Of a stretch of 64,000 bases of DNA, positions 24,911-33,407 are shown piece by piece; the stretch's first letter is position 1, and every line of letters starts with the position of its first letter. The stretch comes from an uncultured Aliiroseovarius sp. (lineage in GTDB: Bacteria; Pseudomonadota; Alphaproteobacteria; Rhodobacterales; Rhodobacteraceae). Position numbers and translations under genes: made by a program. The notes under the pieces are model-generated. The model ran no database searches. It was not told the DNA's origin and saw only the letters and a list, made by a program, of their open reading frames with translations. The stretch spans positions 655,551 through 719,550 of the forward strand of contig NZ_CANMFT010000001.1 of NCBI RefSeq assembly GCF_947497285.1. Reading direction: 5' to 3'.

Positions 24911-27900
24911 GCTGCGAACCGGGCCCGGGCAAGATCCATAATCTTGAGTTCGAGATCGTCGAGCACTTCTACGGGAAGGTCGATGTCCTTCTCGTCGCGC
25001 AGGACATCGAAGAAGTAGTCATCAATGGCGTTGCGCAGATTGTTCTGGGCCACCTCGTTCGACCAGATGTCCACGATCAGGTGCGATTTGATGATGTCGA
25101 TGATCTGTTGTGCGATCGCTGCGACCTCGACGCCGGTCACGGGCTCATCGCCCTTGGTCTTGAGCTGACCATCCAGGACGCCGAAGAAGGCCTGAGCATC
25201 CTCATCGCCCCTAATGCTCTCCGGAACATCCCGCCCCCGATCCTTGCGGGCCACCTTGCTCGCGAGATCTACGACACTGTTCAGGTATTCGCGCTCCGAG
25301 AGCCGCTTTTCGCGGTAGGCCCGGATGGTTTCTTCGAGCAGCTCGGAGAACTGTTTGTAGAACGTCGGGTCCTCATCCATCTTCTCGGTGATAGCCCGGC
25401 GGGTCGCGCTGGCGATGCGATCGGCCTTTGAAGCCTCGGAGACCCCGGTCTCTTCGACGACTGCCTTCAGAGCGTCGGGATCGTTGATGTTCACCACCTC
25501 GATGATGGTTTCCGCCGGCATCGCAACGACATGGTCATCCAGCAGTTTCTGGATTTTCGGTTCGAATTCGCGGACGTCCACCGTCTCCTGGTATCGAAGC
25601 TGGACAGACCGCTTCAGTTCAGAGAACTGCTTCCAGTCCCGCTTGAGTGCATCGATCCTGGCCTCATCGAAGACATCGAACAGCTTGTCCGACGAGAGCG
25701 AAATATGCAGACACCGGCTGAAGGCTTTGAGGCGCGCGTAGAACTCGTGCCGCAGCGCCTCATCGGCGAGGTGCTGCTCGAACTGCTCCATGTCCTTCTT
25801 GTTCCGGACAGGCTTGAAAAGGTCCCAGAGCTGGTCGTGCAGCTGGGGCAGCTTGCGGATCTCCTCGCGGACGTCATGAACCGTTCCGGCGAGGTCGGCC
25901 GCCTCGTAGCCTTCGAAGGCGCTGTATGTCGTCAGCGCACTGTCCAGCTCGCCCAGCAGCCCCTCATAGTCGACGATGAAGCCGAACTGCTTCTCTGTGC
26001 CGCCGTCCTCATACAGCCTGTTCACGCGCGCAATTGCTTGCAGGAGGTTGTGCTCCTTCAAAGACTTGCAGACGTAAAGCACCGTGTTCCGAGGTGCATC
26101 GAACCCGGTGAGGAGCTTTGAGACGACGATCAGGATCTCCGGATCGCCGGAGCCCTTGAAGGCATCGATAATCTGGCGGTTGTACTCGTCCTCGGTTTTG
26201 TACTGCGCCATCATTTTCGACCAAAATTTCCGCACGAGATCCTTCGATTCCTGATCGACCTCCTCGTTGCCCTCGTTTTCGTCCGGCGGGGAGATAACAA
26301 TGGCACTCGAGACGTGGCCGATCTCGTCGAGGACCTCCTTGAAGCGAACCGCCGCCGCCTTCGATGGCGCAACGAGTTGAGCCTTGAACCCGGTTCCCTG
26401 CCAGTGCTGGCGATAGTGCTCGGAGATGTCGAAGGCCTTTGCCCGAATGGCCTGGTCGGTCTTGGCCAGAGCGTCCATCCGAGAGAACTTACGCTTCAGA
26501 TCGCGCTTCTGATTTTCGGTCAGCCCCTCGCTAATCTTGTCGAACCAGCGGTCGATCACGGCTCCCGAAACCTGCTGTTCGACAAGCCGCCCCTCGTAAA
26601 GCAACGGCACGACTGCGCCGTCAGCCACAGCCTCGTCGATGGCGTATCGGTGGATCAGCCGCCCAAAGGTAGAGAGCGTGTTCTTCTCCTTCTTGAGGAG
26701 AGGCGTTCCGGTGAATCCGAGATAGCAGGCCTTTGGCAGGAGGCGTTGCATCTTGGCGGCGAACTGGCTGTGGCCGCCGTAGCGCCCTGTCTGCGTCCTG
26801 TGGCTCTCGTCGACCAGCACGAAGATGTTCGGATCGTCGTCCGCCAGTTTGCTATGCTTCAGCGCAGTGTCGAACTTGTTGATGATCGTGGTGACCAGCG
26901 GAGCCTTGTTCTGGACAAGCTCCAGTAGGTGAGACCCGCTCGTCGCACGGACTGGCTCCAGATCGCAGGACTTGAAGGTGTCCTTGATCTGCTTGTCGAG
27001 ATCGTCGCGGTCCGTGACGATGATGATGCGCGGGTTCTCGATGCTGCGTTCGAGGGCGAGCGATCTACCCAGCATGACCATTGTCAGCGACTTGCCTGAA
27101 CCTTGGGTGTGCCAGATCACGCCGCCCTTGCGCGCGCCACTGATATCGTGCTGCTTGACCGTCTCGACCGCGCGGCAGATTCCGAAGAACTGCTGGTGGC
27201 GCGCGACCTTGCGAATGCCGCCATCGAATACGGTGAAGCGGCGGATGAGATCGAGCAGCCGCGCGGGTCGGCACAGCGCGTACACCGTCCGGTCTTGAAC
27301 CGTGACCGCGCGGTCTCCTTCTGTCTCCATTGAGTCGAAGTAGACGCGCGCGCCGACGAAGTCGCCAGAAAAGATCGAGTCTTTTTCCGCCGCCGCAAGG
27401 ACGCGGTTGGCGAAGGGCTCGATGGCCTCGTCGGTGTCTTCCTCGTCGCGCCATTCGGCCCAGAATTTAGACTTGGTCCCGACCGTCGCATAGCGCGCGC
27501 TGTTGCGGTTCATAGAGACCAGCAGCTGGGCGAAGTGGAAGAGCTGCGGGATGTTGTCTTCGTTCTGGTAGCCAATCAGCTGGCTGTCCGCCTTCTTCAG
27601 GCTTTCGGTCGGCCGCTTGTTTTCGATCACCAGGATTGGAATACCATTCACGAAGGCAACGATGTCGCAACGCTTGGTCTGGCTTGACGCGGTCCTCTCC
27701 ACCGAAAACTCGGCAGTCACATGGAAGACGTTGTTCTCAGGCTGGTCCCAATCGATGTAGCGGAACGAGTAGCTCTTTGAGTCGCCGTCGATGGACTTTG
27801 TGATCGTCGTCCCGAGGACGAGCGTGTCGTAGATGTCCTGGTTCGTCCCACGGAGCCCCTTCAGACGGTCCGGCGTGGGTTTGAGCCGCCGCATCGCCTC

Positions 27901-28122
27901 GTGCGCGTCCTCAAGGTCAAAGCTGTATTCTCTTCCCCGATGCGTGAAGCGGTTAATTCGCATCAGCTGGTCGGCAAGCACGTCATCCAGCACCACGTTC
28001 CGCAGGCGCCCGCCGCGCAGGCGAAACGCCTCCTCTTGTGAGAGCGGGGTGAACCCGAGCGCAACGAGCAACTGAAGCGCTGGAACTTGGGATTGGTGTT
28101 TTTCGGCGGCGTTGAAGGTCAT
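24907..28122 (-). CDS. hsdR: Type I restriction enzyme subunit R
   Basis: The motor-nuclease subunit, 1071 residues, which cuts and translocates unmethylated foreign DNA with the HsdM/HsdS complex. The N-terminal nuclease has the PD-(D/E)xK residues Asp153 (CDIVAF) and Glu167/Lys169 (VIENKRP). The SF2 motor follows: Walker A WHTQGSGKSLTM near residues 337-348, DESH at 438-441 and FTGTPL further on, plus a second RecA-like lobe with TGFDAPRNTVLYV. The C-terminal third is helical. I used ATG 28122 (MTFNAAEKHQ), which overlaps the kinase stop in an ATGA arrangement; the longer ORF upstream is out of keeping with HsdR starts. Confidence 0.96.
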   Translation of the reverse strand: MTFNAAEKHQSQVPALQLLVALGFTPLSQEEAFRLRGGRLRNVVLDDVLADQLMRINRFTHRGREYSFDLEDAHEAMRRLKPTPDRLKGLRGTNQDIYDTLVLGTTITKSIDGDSKSYSFRYIDWDQPENNVFHVTAEFSVERTASSQTKRCDIVAFVNGIPILVIENKRPTESLKKADSQLIGYQNEDNIPQLFHFAQLLVSMNRNSARYATVGTKSKFWAEWRDEEDTDEAIEPFANRVLAAAEKDSIFSGDFVGARVYFDSMETEGDRAVTVQDRTVYALCRPARLLDLIRRFTVFDGGIRKVARHQQFFGICRAVETVKQHDISGARKGGVIWHTQGSGKSLTMVMLGRSLALERSIENPRIIIVTDRDDLDKQIKDTFKSCDLEPVRATSGSHLLELVQNKAPLVTTIINKFDTALKHSKLADDDPNIFVLVDESHRTQTGRYGGHSQFAAKMQRLLPKACYLGFTGTPLLKKEKNTLSTFGRLIHRYAIDEAVADGAVVPLLYEGRLVEQQVSGAVIDRWFDKISEGLTENQKRDLKRKFSRMDALAKTDQAIRAKAFDISEHYRQHWQGTGFKAQLVAPSKAAAVRFKEVLDEIGHVSSAIVISPPDENEGNEEVDQESKDLVRKFWSKMMAQYKTEDEYNRQIIDAFKGSGDPEILIVVSKLLTGFDAPRNTVLYVCKSLKEHNLLQAIARVNRLYEDGGTEKQFGFIVDYEGLLGELDSALTTYSAFEGYEAADLAGTVHDVREEIRKLPQLHDQLWDLFKPVRNKKDMEQFEQHLADEALRHEFYARLKAFSRCLHISLSSDKLFDVFDEARIDALKRDWKQFSELKRSVQLRYQETVDVREFEPKIQKLLDDHVVAMPAETIIEVVNINDPDALKAVVEETGVSEASKADRIASATRRAITEKMDEDPTFYKQFSELLEETIRAYREKRLSEREYLNSVVDLASKVARKDRGRDVPESIRGDEDAQAFFGVLDGQLKTKGDEPVTGVEVAAIAQQIIDIIKSHLIVDIWSNEVAQNNLRNAIDDYFFDVLRDEKDIDLPVEVLDDLELKIMDLARARFAA

Positions 28123-29195
28123 TTTCCAGTCACCACGAATTGCTTGAAGCCCGCGACGAGCTTTTCCGCCTGCTTCTGGGTAAGACCCCGTTTGCAGAAC
28201 TGAGTGACGCGCTGAGTATTTCCTGAGACCACATTGCGCTTGCTGCAGGTCACATCGAACTTCCCGCCTGCCACTGGCGAGACCGAGTGCGCGTACTCGT
28301 AGGTCCCGCACTTGCCGACCTCGTTGCCGGCCCCATCGACGGTCCAGTGCCCGGGGTAGTCCAGCTTTTCGAGCGCGCGTCGCATCTCAAGAGCGCTGGT
28401 GTACCGTTTGGCTGGATCAGAATGGACAGCCTTCAGGATGACGCGACGAACGGCTGCCGGGATGTGGCACCCGAAGTCCTTCGCCTGAAGCAGCTTCCCC
28501 GATGCGATGTCCTGTTCGTACTGCGCCGAGCCGATGCTGGCGCGGACTGCTCGCAGGTGGTCCAGATGTATCAGCAGCCTTGCCAGGGTCATCCCGACTT
28601 GGAAAATGTCCGAGCTGACGCCGATATTTCCCGTGGCCACGACTTCTGGTGCACGGTGCAGGACATAGGCGTTCGGGGCCGCGACCGGTGCGCCGTTGGA
28701 CGAAACGCCAGTGATCCCGTAGTCGGACAGCATGGCCTGTTGCTGGGGCCCCAGCAGGATGTTCCCCGGCTTGATGTCGTTGTGATAGAAACTGCGGGCG
28801 TGGAGATACTCCAGTCCCTGCAGAATATCCCGCGCGATCCGCAGGACGGCAGGGAGAGGCAAATAGCCTGCCGGGTTCGCCAACGTCTCGACCGAACCGT
28901 TAGGTTGGTAGTCCATGGCGAGGATAACAGCATGATCCCCGGCCACGGGAACGACATCTGCCTGGTGGACGTACACGAGGTTGTTGTGTTCCAGCCGATT
29001 TCCGATCTGGGCTTCGCGCAACCGCTCGTCGACCGACACCCCCGGCTGGAGGACTTTCACGGCATACTCACGCTGCACTGCTACGTCATGCGCGAGCCAG
29101 ACCTCGCCGAAGCTGCCCGCCCCGATCTTACTGACCAGATGGTACTTGTAGAGGTTCATGCCGGGGGTGAGGGTGACGGGGACAAGCTGGTTCAT
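28119..29195 (-). CDS. Hanks-type Ser/Thr protein kinase in the hsd operon
   Basis: A 358-residue protein kinase. The glycine loop GAGSFGEVWLAHD begins at residue 25, the ATP lysine is Lys47 (YAVKVL), the catalytic loop is HNDIKPGNIL with Asp140, the metal site is DYG at 158-160 and RAPE lies at 181-184. HND replaces the usual HRD, so it is a non-RD kinase. There is no transmembrane helix, so it is cytosolic. After about residue 280 a distinct C-terminal region has three cysteines (KCGTYEY, VTCSKRN, QFCKRG) of unknown role. It is embedded between an RNase H-like gene and hsdR, with overlapping start and stop codons on both sides. Substrate unknown; control of HsdR or sensing of infection is inference. 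Confidence 0.92.
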   Translation of the reverse strand: MNQLVPVTLTPGMNLYKYHLVSKIGAGSFGEVWLAHDVAVQREYAVKVLQPGVSVDERLREAQIGNRLEHNNLVYVHQADVVPVAGDHAVILAMDYQPNGSVETLANPAGYLPLPAVLRIARDILQGLEYLHARSFYHNDIKPGNILLGPQQQAMLSDYGITGVSSNGAPVAAPNAYVLHRAPEVVATGNIGVSSDIFQVGMTLARLLIHLDHLRAVRASIGSAQYEQDIASGKLLQAKDFGCHIPAAVRRVILKAVHSDPAKRYTSALEMRRALEKLDYPGHWTVDGAGNEVGKCGTYEYAHSVSPVAGGKFDVTCSKRNVVSGNTQRVTQFCKRGLTQKQAEKLVAGFKQFVVTGK

Positions 29196-29659
29196 GGGTG
29201 ACGCAACCCCCACCATGCCGCGTTCACGGCGTCTGCCATCTTGGTGTCCCAATACTTGTCGGTCTTGCCGACACGGCTCTCTGCGTGCCGCTTGGTGTCC
29301 TTGCTGGTCGTCCCCATCGAGCCGTAGATCTTGATTTCGACCGGGATGTCGCGATGGGCGCAGGCGAGAACAACGGCCGCGTCGTTGTAAGCAGAGCGGC
29401 GCTTTGCCTTTGTGTCCTGACGGGTGAATTCGTTCTGCTTGATCATCACTTTGTCGATGCCCGGGTGCGCATCGAAGACCGCCAGAAGCTCGCGGTACAT
29501 CCAGTCCAGCCGCTCGGCATCCGCGTCTTCGGTGATCGACGCGGGGACGGACAGCTTGTTGTCGCTGGTGGCGTTTTCCAACACATAGGCACCGCCAACC
29601 TCTGACACGACTGCGTAGCGGGGGGCCTTCGGGTCGCCGCGAAATCCAAGAACCTTCAT
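29192..29659 (-). CDS. Small protein, possible RNase H/RuvC-like fold
   Basis: A 155-residue protein. The strand-turn-strand start MKVLGFRGDPKAPRYAVVSE, a central IDKVMIKQNEF strand with Glu77, and the C-terminal helix MADAVNAAWWG with Asp143 resemble the RNase H/RuvC-like fold. The first catalytic Asp expected at the start of strand 1 is not in its usual place (GFRGD), so activity is uncertain and the match is tentative. Between residues 79 and 135 the chain is rich in Lys/Arg, suiting nucleic acid contact. ATG 29659 is preceded by AAAGGAA and overlaps the hsdS stop. It overlaps the kinase start too, so it is produced with the restriction complex. Confidence 0.6.
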   Translation of the reverse strand: MKVLGFRGDPKAPRYAVVSEVGGAYVLENATSDNKLSVPASITEDADAERLDWMYRELLAVFDAHPGIDKVMIKQNEFTRQDTKAKRRSAYNDAAVVLACAHRDIPVEIKIYGSMGTTSKDTKRHAESRVGKTDKYWDTKMADAVNAAWWGLRHP

Positions 29660-30837
29660 GCCAATTCCTTTTCTGAATTCACCCGCCATTCGCCCGTCAG
29701 CAGCTTCTGCATGAGGCCGCGTTTTTGCAGGGTGACGGCTTCGATTTCGCGCTCGGTTGCGGCGAGGTCATCGCGCGCCGTGTTGAGGACGGCGGCGATG
29801 GCTTTCTGTTCGCCCAATTCCGGCAATGGCAATTTCAGCGCGGCGAGGTCGTCGTAGTAGGTCCGCTGGCGGACACTGCCGGAGCCGCCGCTGTTGATGT
29901 AATGGGCCCACCAGGACGTCTTGCGCAGGTGGTCGAGGTAATCGGGGTCGAGGTCATTGGCGTTGCAGGTGAAGACGACATAGTCGGGGCTCACCAGCAC
30001 CTCTTCATCGCGCTCATTCATCGCAATGGAGCCGACGTTGATACGCATCGGGTTGTAGGCGAAGGCCCGCGGCGGAAGGCGCTTGTAGCGTCTGATGTCA
30101 CCGGCGATGGTCTGCTCGCGCATGGGTACAACGCCTTGGGCTTTTGTGACGCCCATCACGAAGTCGCGGCCCAGCCCATTCGCCCCGTTTCGCGAGGTCA
30201 GCTCATGGGTGACTGCCGCAAGACGCGTCGGCGCCCAATTGCGGCGGGTGTCGTCGAGCCGCAATTCGCCGAAGAGCATCGCATAGCGAAGAGCACCCAA
30301 GCGCTTTTCCTTCGCCGCGCAGAGGGCAGTGAGCTTATCGAGCGCTTCGTCCCAGGTCCGCAGGATCTCGGCGATCTTGCGCTGTTCGGGGAGCGGGGGC
30401 ACAACAATCGGGCACTCTTCAAATACAGGATTCAGGAGGTGTGTTTGGTTGATGCCGTCATCGAAATCCAAAAAGTAGCGGTTCCGGTCAAGAAAGTAGA
30501 AGTAGAACGCTGGTTCTCCATGCTTTGCGCGAAGGGCACAAACACGCTGGTTTACCGCAATTTCTTCTCCTTGCGAGACCAGATAAGCTTTACCTAGTGC
30601 ACGGCCGTTAGGAAGATCACTCATTACAATCAGAACGTCACCCGCTTGGGCAGGCGAGACATTTTTGGAGGAAAACTTCCGCACTTTTCCGCTTGTTGAA
30701 ACGAACTTGGAGTTGGCCACAACAAAGCGGCCACTTTCTTCAATAAAGCGCTCGTGTGCTTTTCCCGGCAGGAATTGCAATATCTTTGGCAGTTTCTCAA
30801 TCCGCCATCCCTTCGGAAGCTTCGATTGGTCACGCAT
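29656..30837 (-). CDS. hsdS: Type I restriction specificity subunit, two TRDs
   Basis: A 393-residue specificity subunit. Residues about 1-150 form the first target-recognition domain, followed by a spacer helix region (LPEQRKIAEILRTWDEALDKL, about 153-175); residues about 205-345 form the second, with a matching spacer region LGEQKAIAAVLNTARDDLAA near 345-370. Two TRDs read a bipartite DNA site and position HsdM. The start codon overlaps the hsdM stop by eight bases. The two halves do not look alike, as expected for an asymmetric target. Recognition sequence cannot be read from the protein. Confidence 0.93.
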   Translation of the reverse strand: MRDQSKLPKGWRIEKLPKILQFLPGKAHERFIEESGRFVVANSKFVSTSGKVRKFSSKNVSPAQAGDVLIVMSDLPNGRALGKAYLVSQGEEIAVNQRVCALRAKHGEPAFYFYFLDRNRYFLDFDDGINQTHLLNPVFEECPIVVPPLPEQRKIAEILRTWDEALDKLTALCAAKEKRLGALRYAMLFGELRLDDTRRNWAPTRLAAVTHELTSRNGANGLGRDFVMGVTKAQGVVPMREQTIAGDIRRYKRLPPRAFAYNPMRINVGSIAMNERDEEVLVSPDYVVFTCNANDLDPDYLDHLRKTSWWAHYINSGGSGSVRQRTYYDDLAALKLPLPELGEQKAIAAVLNTARDDLAATEREIEAVTLQKRGLMQKLLTGEWRVNSEKELA

Positions 30838-32347
30838 CGACGCCGAGCTCCTTCAGGTACCCGGCCATTTTCGCCCGCACCTCGGCAAGTTCCGCCTCGA
30901 TCCGCTGGATGTCCTTCTGCACGGCGGCGACGTCGATTTCTTCCTCCGGCTCGAAGGTGTCGACGTAGCGCGGGATGTTCAGGTTGAAACCATTCTCCGC
31001 GATCTCGTCAGGGCTGGCCCGATGCGAATACCGCTCGACCTCGGCGCGGGTGGCGTAGGTCTCCAGCACCTTCGCCACATGCGCCTCGTCCATCACGTTC
31101 TGGGTCTTGCCCGGCGTGAACTCCTTACTGGCGTCTATGAACAGCACGTCGCGCCGGTCCGCGTTCGCGCCACCTTCCTCGCGCGAGCGGTCGAAGATCA
31201 GGATGGCAACCGGGATCCCCGTCGTGGTGAAGAGGTTGGCGGGCAAGCCGACGACAGCGTCGAGCAGGTTCTCCTCGATCAACTGCTGGCGGATGCGCCC
31301 CTCGGCCCCGGCCCGGAACAGCACGCCATGAGGAACGATCACCGCGACGCGACCGGACTGGCGCTTGGCGATTTCGATCATGTGGGTGATGAAGGCGTAG
31401 TCGCCCTTGGACTTGGGCGGCACACCACGCCAGAAGCGGTTATACTGGTCGCCGGCTGCGTCCTCCGCGCCCCACTTGTCGAGCGAGAACGGCGGATTGG
31501 CGAGCACCACGTCGAAGCGTTGGAGATGGTCGGCTTCAACAAGCGCCGGGCTGTTGAGCGTGTCGCACCATTCGATGCGGGCCGCGTCGGTTGCATGCAA
31601 GAACATGTTCATCCGGGCCAGCGCCCAGGTCGCCCCATTCACCTCTTGCCCATAAAGGGCGAAGTTTTCGGATCCCACCTCCTGCGATGCCTGGATCAGC
31701 AGCGAGCCTGAGCCGCAAGCAGGGTCGCAGATCGTGTTCCCCGGTTTGGGGGCCGCAAGCTTGGCCAGTAGCCGCGAAACCGGTGCGGGTGTGAAGAACT
31801 CGCCTGCCTTTTTTCCGGCATCCGAGGCAAAGCGAGAAATCAGGTAGATGTAGCACTCGCCGATGATGTCCTCGGTCACGCGCGACGGGCGCAGGTCGAG
31901 TGCGGGCTTGGCGAAGTCCTCGAGGAGGTTCTTGAGGCGGCGGTTACGGTCCTTCGGGCGGCCAAGATTGGCCTCGGAGTTGAAGTCGATATTGCGGAAG
32001 ACGCCTTCAAGCTTGGCGCGGTTCGCGTCCTCGATCTTCTCGAGCGCAATGTTGATCAGCTCGCCGATGTTGGGCTCGTTCCGCTGGGTGTGGAGATCGT
32101 AGAAGCTGGCGCCCTCGGGCAGGATAAATCGCTCGCGCTCGAGGCGCCTGCGAATGCGGGCCTCGTCGTCACCATACTGTTTGCGGTAGGTCTCGAGGTG
32201 GTCGTTCCAGAGATCCGAGATGTACTTCAGGAACAACATCACGAGGATGTAGTCCTTGTACTGACCGGCATCGACGGCGCCTCGGAACGTGTCGCAAGCT
32301 GCCCAGGCGGTCTGATTGATTTGCTGTTGGGTGATCTGGTCGGTCAT
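30830..32347 (-). CDS. hsdM: Type I DNA methyltransferase subunit M
   Basis: A 505-residue N6-adenine methyltransferase of the type I family. An N-terminal helical HsdM_N domain (about 1-150) precedes the catalytic fold: SAM motif DPACGSGSLLIQA at about 208-220 and the catalytic NPPFSLDKW at 284-292. The C-terminal helical tail (about 430-505) mediates contact with HsdS. It methylates one adenine per strand of its target to mark self DNA. The start overlaps the single-TRD gene upstream and the stop overlaps hsdS, so the stoichiometry may be set by coupled translation. All motifs are intact. Confidence 0.97.
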   Translation of the reverse strand: MTDQITQQQINQTAWAACDTFRGAVDAGQYKDYILVMLFLKYISDLWNDHLETYRKQYGDDEARIRRRLERERFILPEGASFYDLHTQRNEPNIGELINIALEKIEDANRAKLEGVFRNIDFNSEANLGRPKDRNRRLKNLLEDFAKPALDLRPSRVTEDIIGECYIYLISRFASDAGKKAGEFFTPAPVSRLLAKLAAPKPGNTICDPACGSGSLLIQASQEVGSENFALYGQEVNGATWALARMNMFLHATDAARIEWCDTLNSPALVEADHLQRFDVVLANPPFSLDKWGAEDAAGDQYNRFWRGVPPKSKGDYAFITHMIEIAKRQSGRVAVIVPHGVLFRAGAEGRIRQQLIEENLLDAVVGLPANLFTTTGIPVAILIFDRSREEGGANADRRDVLFIDASKEFTPGKTQNVMDEAHVAKVLETYATRAEVERYSHRASPDEIAENGFNLNIPRYVDTFEPEEEIDVAAVQKDIQRIEAELAEVRAKMAGYLKELGVDA

Positions 32348-32937
32348 CAGGCATTTTCCTTCTGGTCGGCGGCCTTCGCGGCCTCGCCGAGAATGGCGCT
32401 CAAGAGGTTCTCCCGGCGAGCAGCGAGCTGGCGGAGCAGTTGTCCCTCCTGCCGGGCAAGGGCATAGAGTTCGACGATGCTTTTTTGTGTGGGCAGGTCG
32501 GGGACGGCGATCTGGAGGTTTTCGAGAACCGTCTTCGGGATCATCCTTAGACTTGTGCCCTGTGCCTCCGCGCCAAGTTGGCGCTGCGCATCAGGCTGGT
32601 TGATGGCCCAAGCCAGGTATTCCGGGAGAATGCGGCCCCTGTCTGGGCGAACGATCACCAATGGGACGATGACAACGACAGGCTCGGGCAGCGGATCGGG
32701 AATGGCTGCGGCGGCATTCGGCTCGCCGCGTGAGCGGAAGACCACCTCACCGCCGCGGACAAAGTACCGGTCGGACAGCTTGTTCAGATGGTACCTTTGG
32801 AAGTCAGGGCCCGGCATGTCGCCGGTCGTTCCGACATCACGCAGTTGCAGCGCCGGCACGCCACCTTCCGGCACCGGATCAAGTTTTCCGCGCGCCGTGT
32901 ATCCGGAGTGAATGTCGGAAAGCTCCGAGAGCCGCAT
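32347..32937 (-). CDS. Single-TRD HsdS-like specificity protein
   Basis: A 196-residue protein corresponding to half of a type I specificity subunit: one target-recognition domain (about 1-150, from MRLSELSDIHSGYTARG to LPTQKSIVELY) and one helical spacer (LARQEGQLLRQLAARRENLLS, about 156-177). It is the first gene of the operon and overlaps hsdM (TGATG). Half-subunits can form homodimers reading palindromic sites. Having it beside a complete two-TRD HsdS is unusual and could give alternative methylation specificities from one HsdM. It could instead be a remnant, but its intact reading frame and coupling argue against that. Confidence 0.85.
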   Translation of the reverse strand: MRLSELSDIHSGYTARGKLDPVPEGGVPALQLRDVGTTGDMPGPDFQRYHLNKLSDRYFVRGGEVVFRSRGEPNAAAAIPDPLPEPVVVIVPLVIVRPDRGRILPEYLAWAINQPDAQRQLGAEAQGTSLRMIPKTVLENLQIAVPDLPTQKSIVELYALARQEGQLLRQLAARRENLLSAILGEAAKAADQKENA

Positions 32938-32947
32938 TGGGAAAATC

Positions 32948-32997
32948 CTCTGTAAGTTGCGTTACAGAGATATAGGGAGGTCTGCCCAGCGAGTCAA
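32948..32997 (-). promoter_or_regulatory. hsd operon promoter with overlapping palindrome
   Basis: On the minus strand, TTGACT (32997-32992) and TATATC (32974-32969) are 17 bp apart, a near-consensus sigma70-type promoter with start near 32962. A perfect inverted repeat, CTCTGTAA (32948-32955) / TTACAGAG (32962-32969), overlaps the -10 edge and the initiation region eleven bases before the operon's first ATG. A third half-site-like TACAGAGA occurs at about 33025. A repressor bound here would block initiation. Confidence 0.7.
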
Positions 32998-33020
32998 TCA
33001 TTCAAAATGCAGTTTCTGCC

Positions 33021-33407
33021 CTACAGAGAAAAATACGACGCCTGCCGCTTCCACGCAAGGGGAAACGGCTCTAGTCCTTGCGACAGCGTCACATCTAATC
33101 CCCGCCTACCGTCCAAGATCGCCTCGACGATATCGGGTGCCAACAGGCTGAGACGCAGGACGCGGGTCATGTAAGACGGCGCGATGCCCTCTCGCTCGGC
33201 CAGTTCGGCGATGGTGGCGAACTCACCCGACTCCAGCATCCGCTTCCAGCGGTACGCACGAGCCAGCGCCTTGACCAGTGTGCTGTCGGTCCGGCGCGGT
33301 TGCTTGATGCAGTCCGGCAGCTGCATTTCCTTTCGCCCACCGCGCTTCACGACGCGGAATGGCACGTGCAGCGTCACGGTGTCCTGGATCGGTGTCCTGC
33401 TGGTCAT
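33021..33407 (-). CDS. ParB/KorB-like HTH protein, recombinase-associated
   Basis: A 128-residue basic protein. The central segment FATIAELAEREGIAPSYMTRVLRLSLLAP (read in two pieces) is a helix-turn-helix of ParB/KorB type. The N-terminus (VTLHVPFRVVKRGGRKEMQLPD) is typical of proteins that follow serine recombinases in alphaproteobacterial elements. The start overlaps the recombinase stop (ATGA), making it the last gene of a four-gene cassette. It could bind the palindromes at the hsd promoter right next to it, or act as the recombinase's accessory factor; neither is shown. Confidence 0.8.
   Translation of the reverse strand: MTSRTPIQDTVTLHVPFRVVKRGGRKEMQLPDCIKQPRRTDSTLVKALARAYRWKRMLESGEFATIAELAEREGIAPSYMTRVLRLSLLAPDIVEAILDGRRGLDVTLSQGLEPFPLAWKRQASYFSL

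Noticed and set aside
33021..33407. Calling the HTH gene a bona fide ParB partitioning protein
   Set aside because: Only the HTH resembles ParB; there is no ParA partner and no parS-like array, so a partition role is unsupported.
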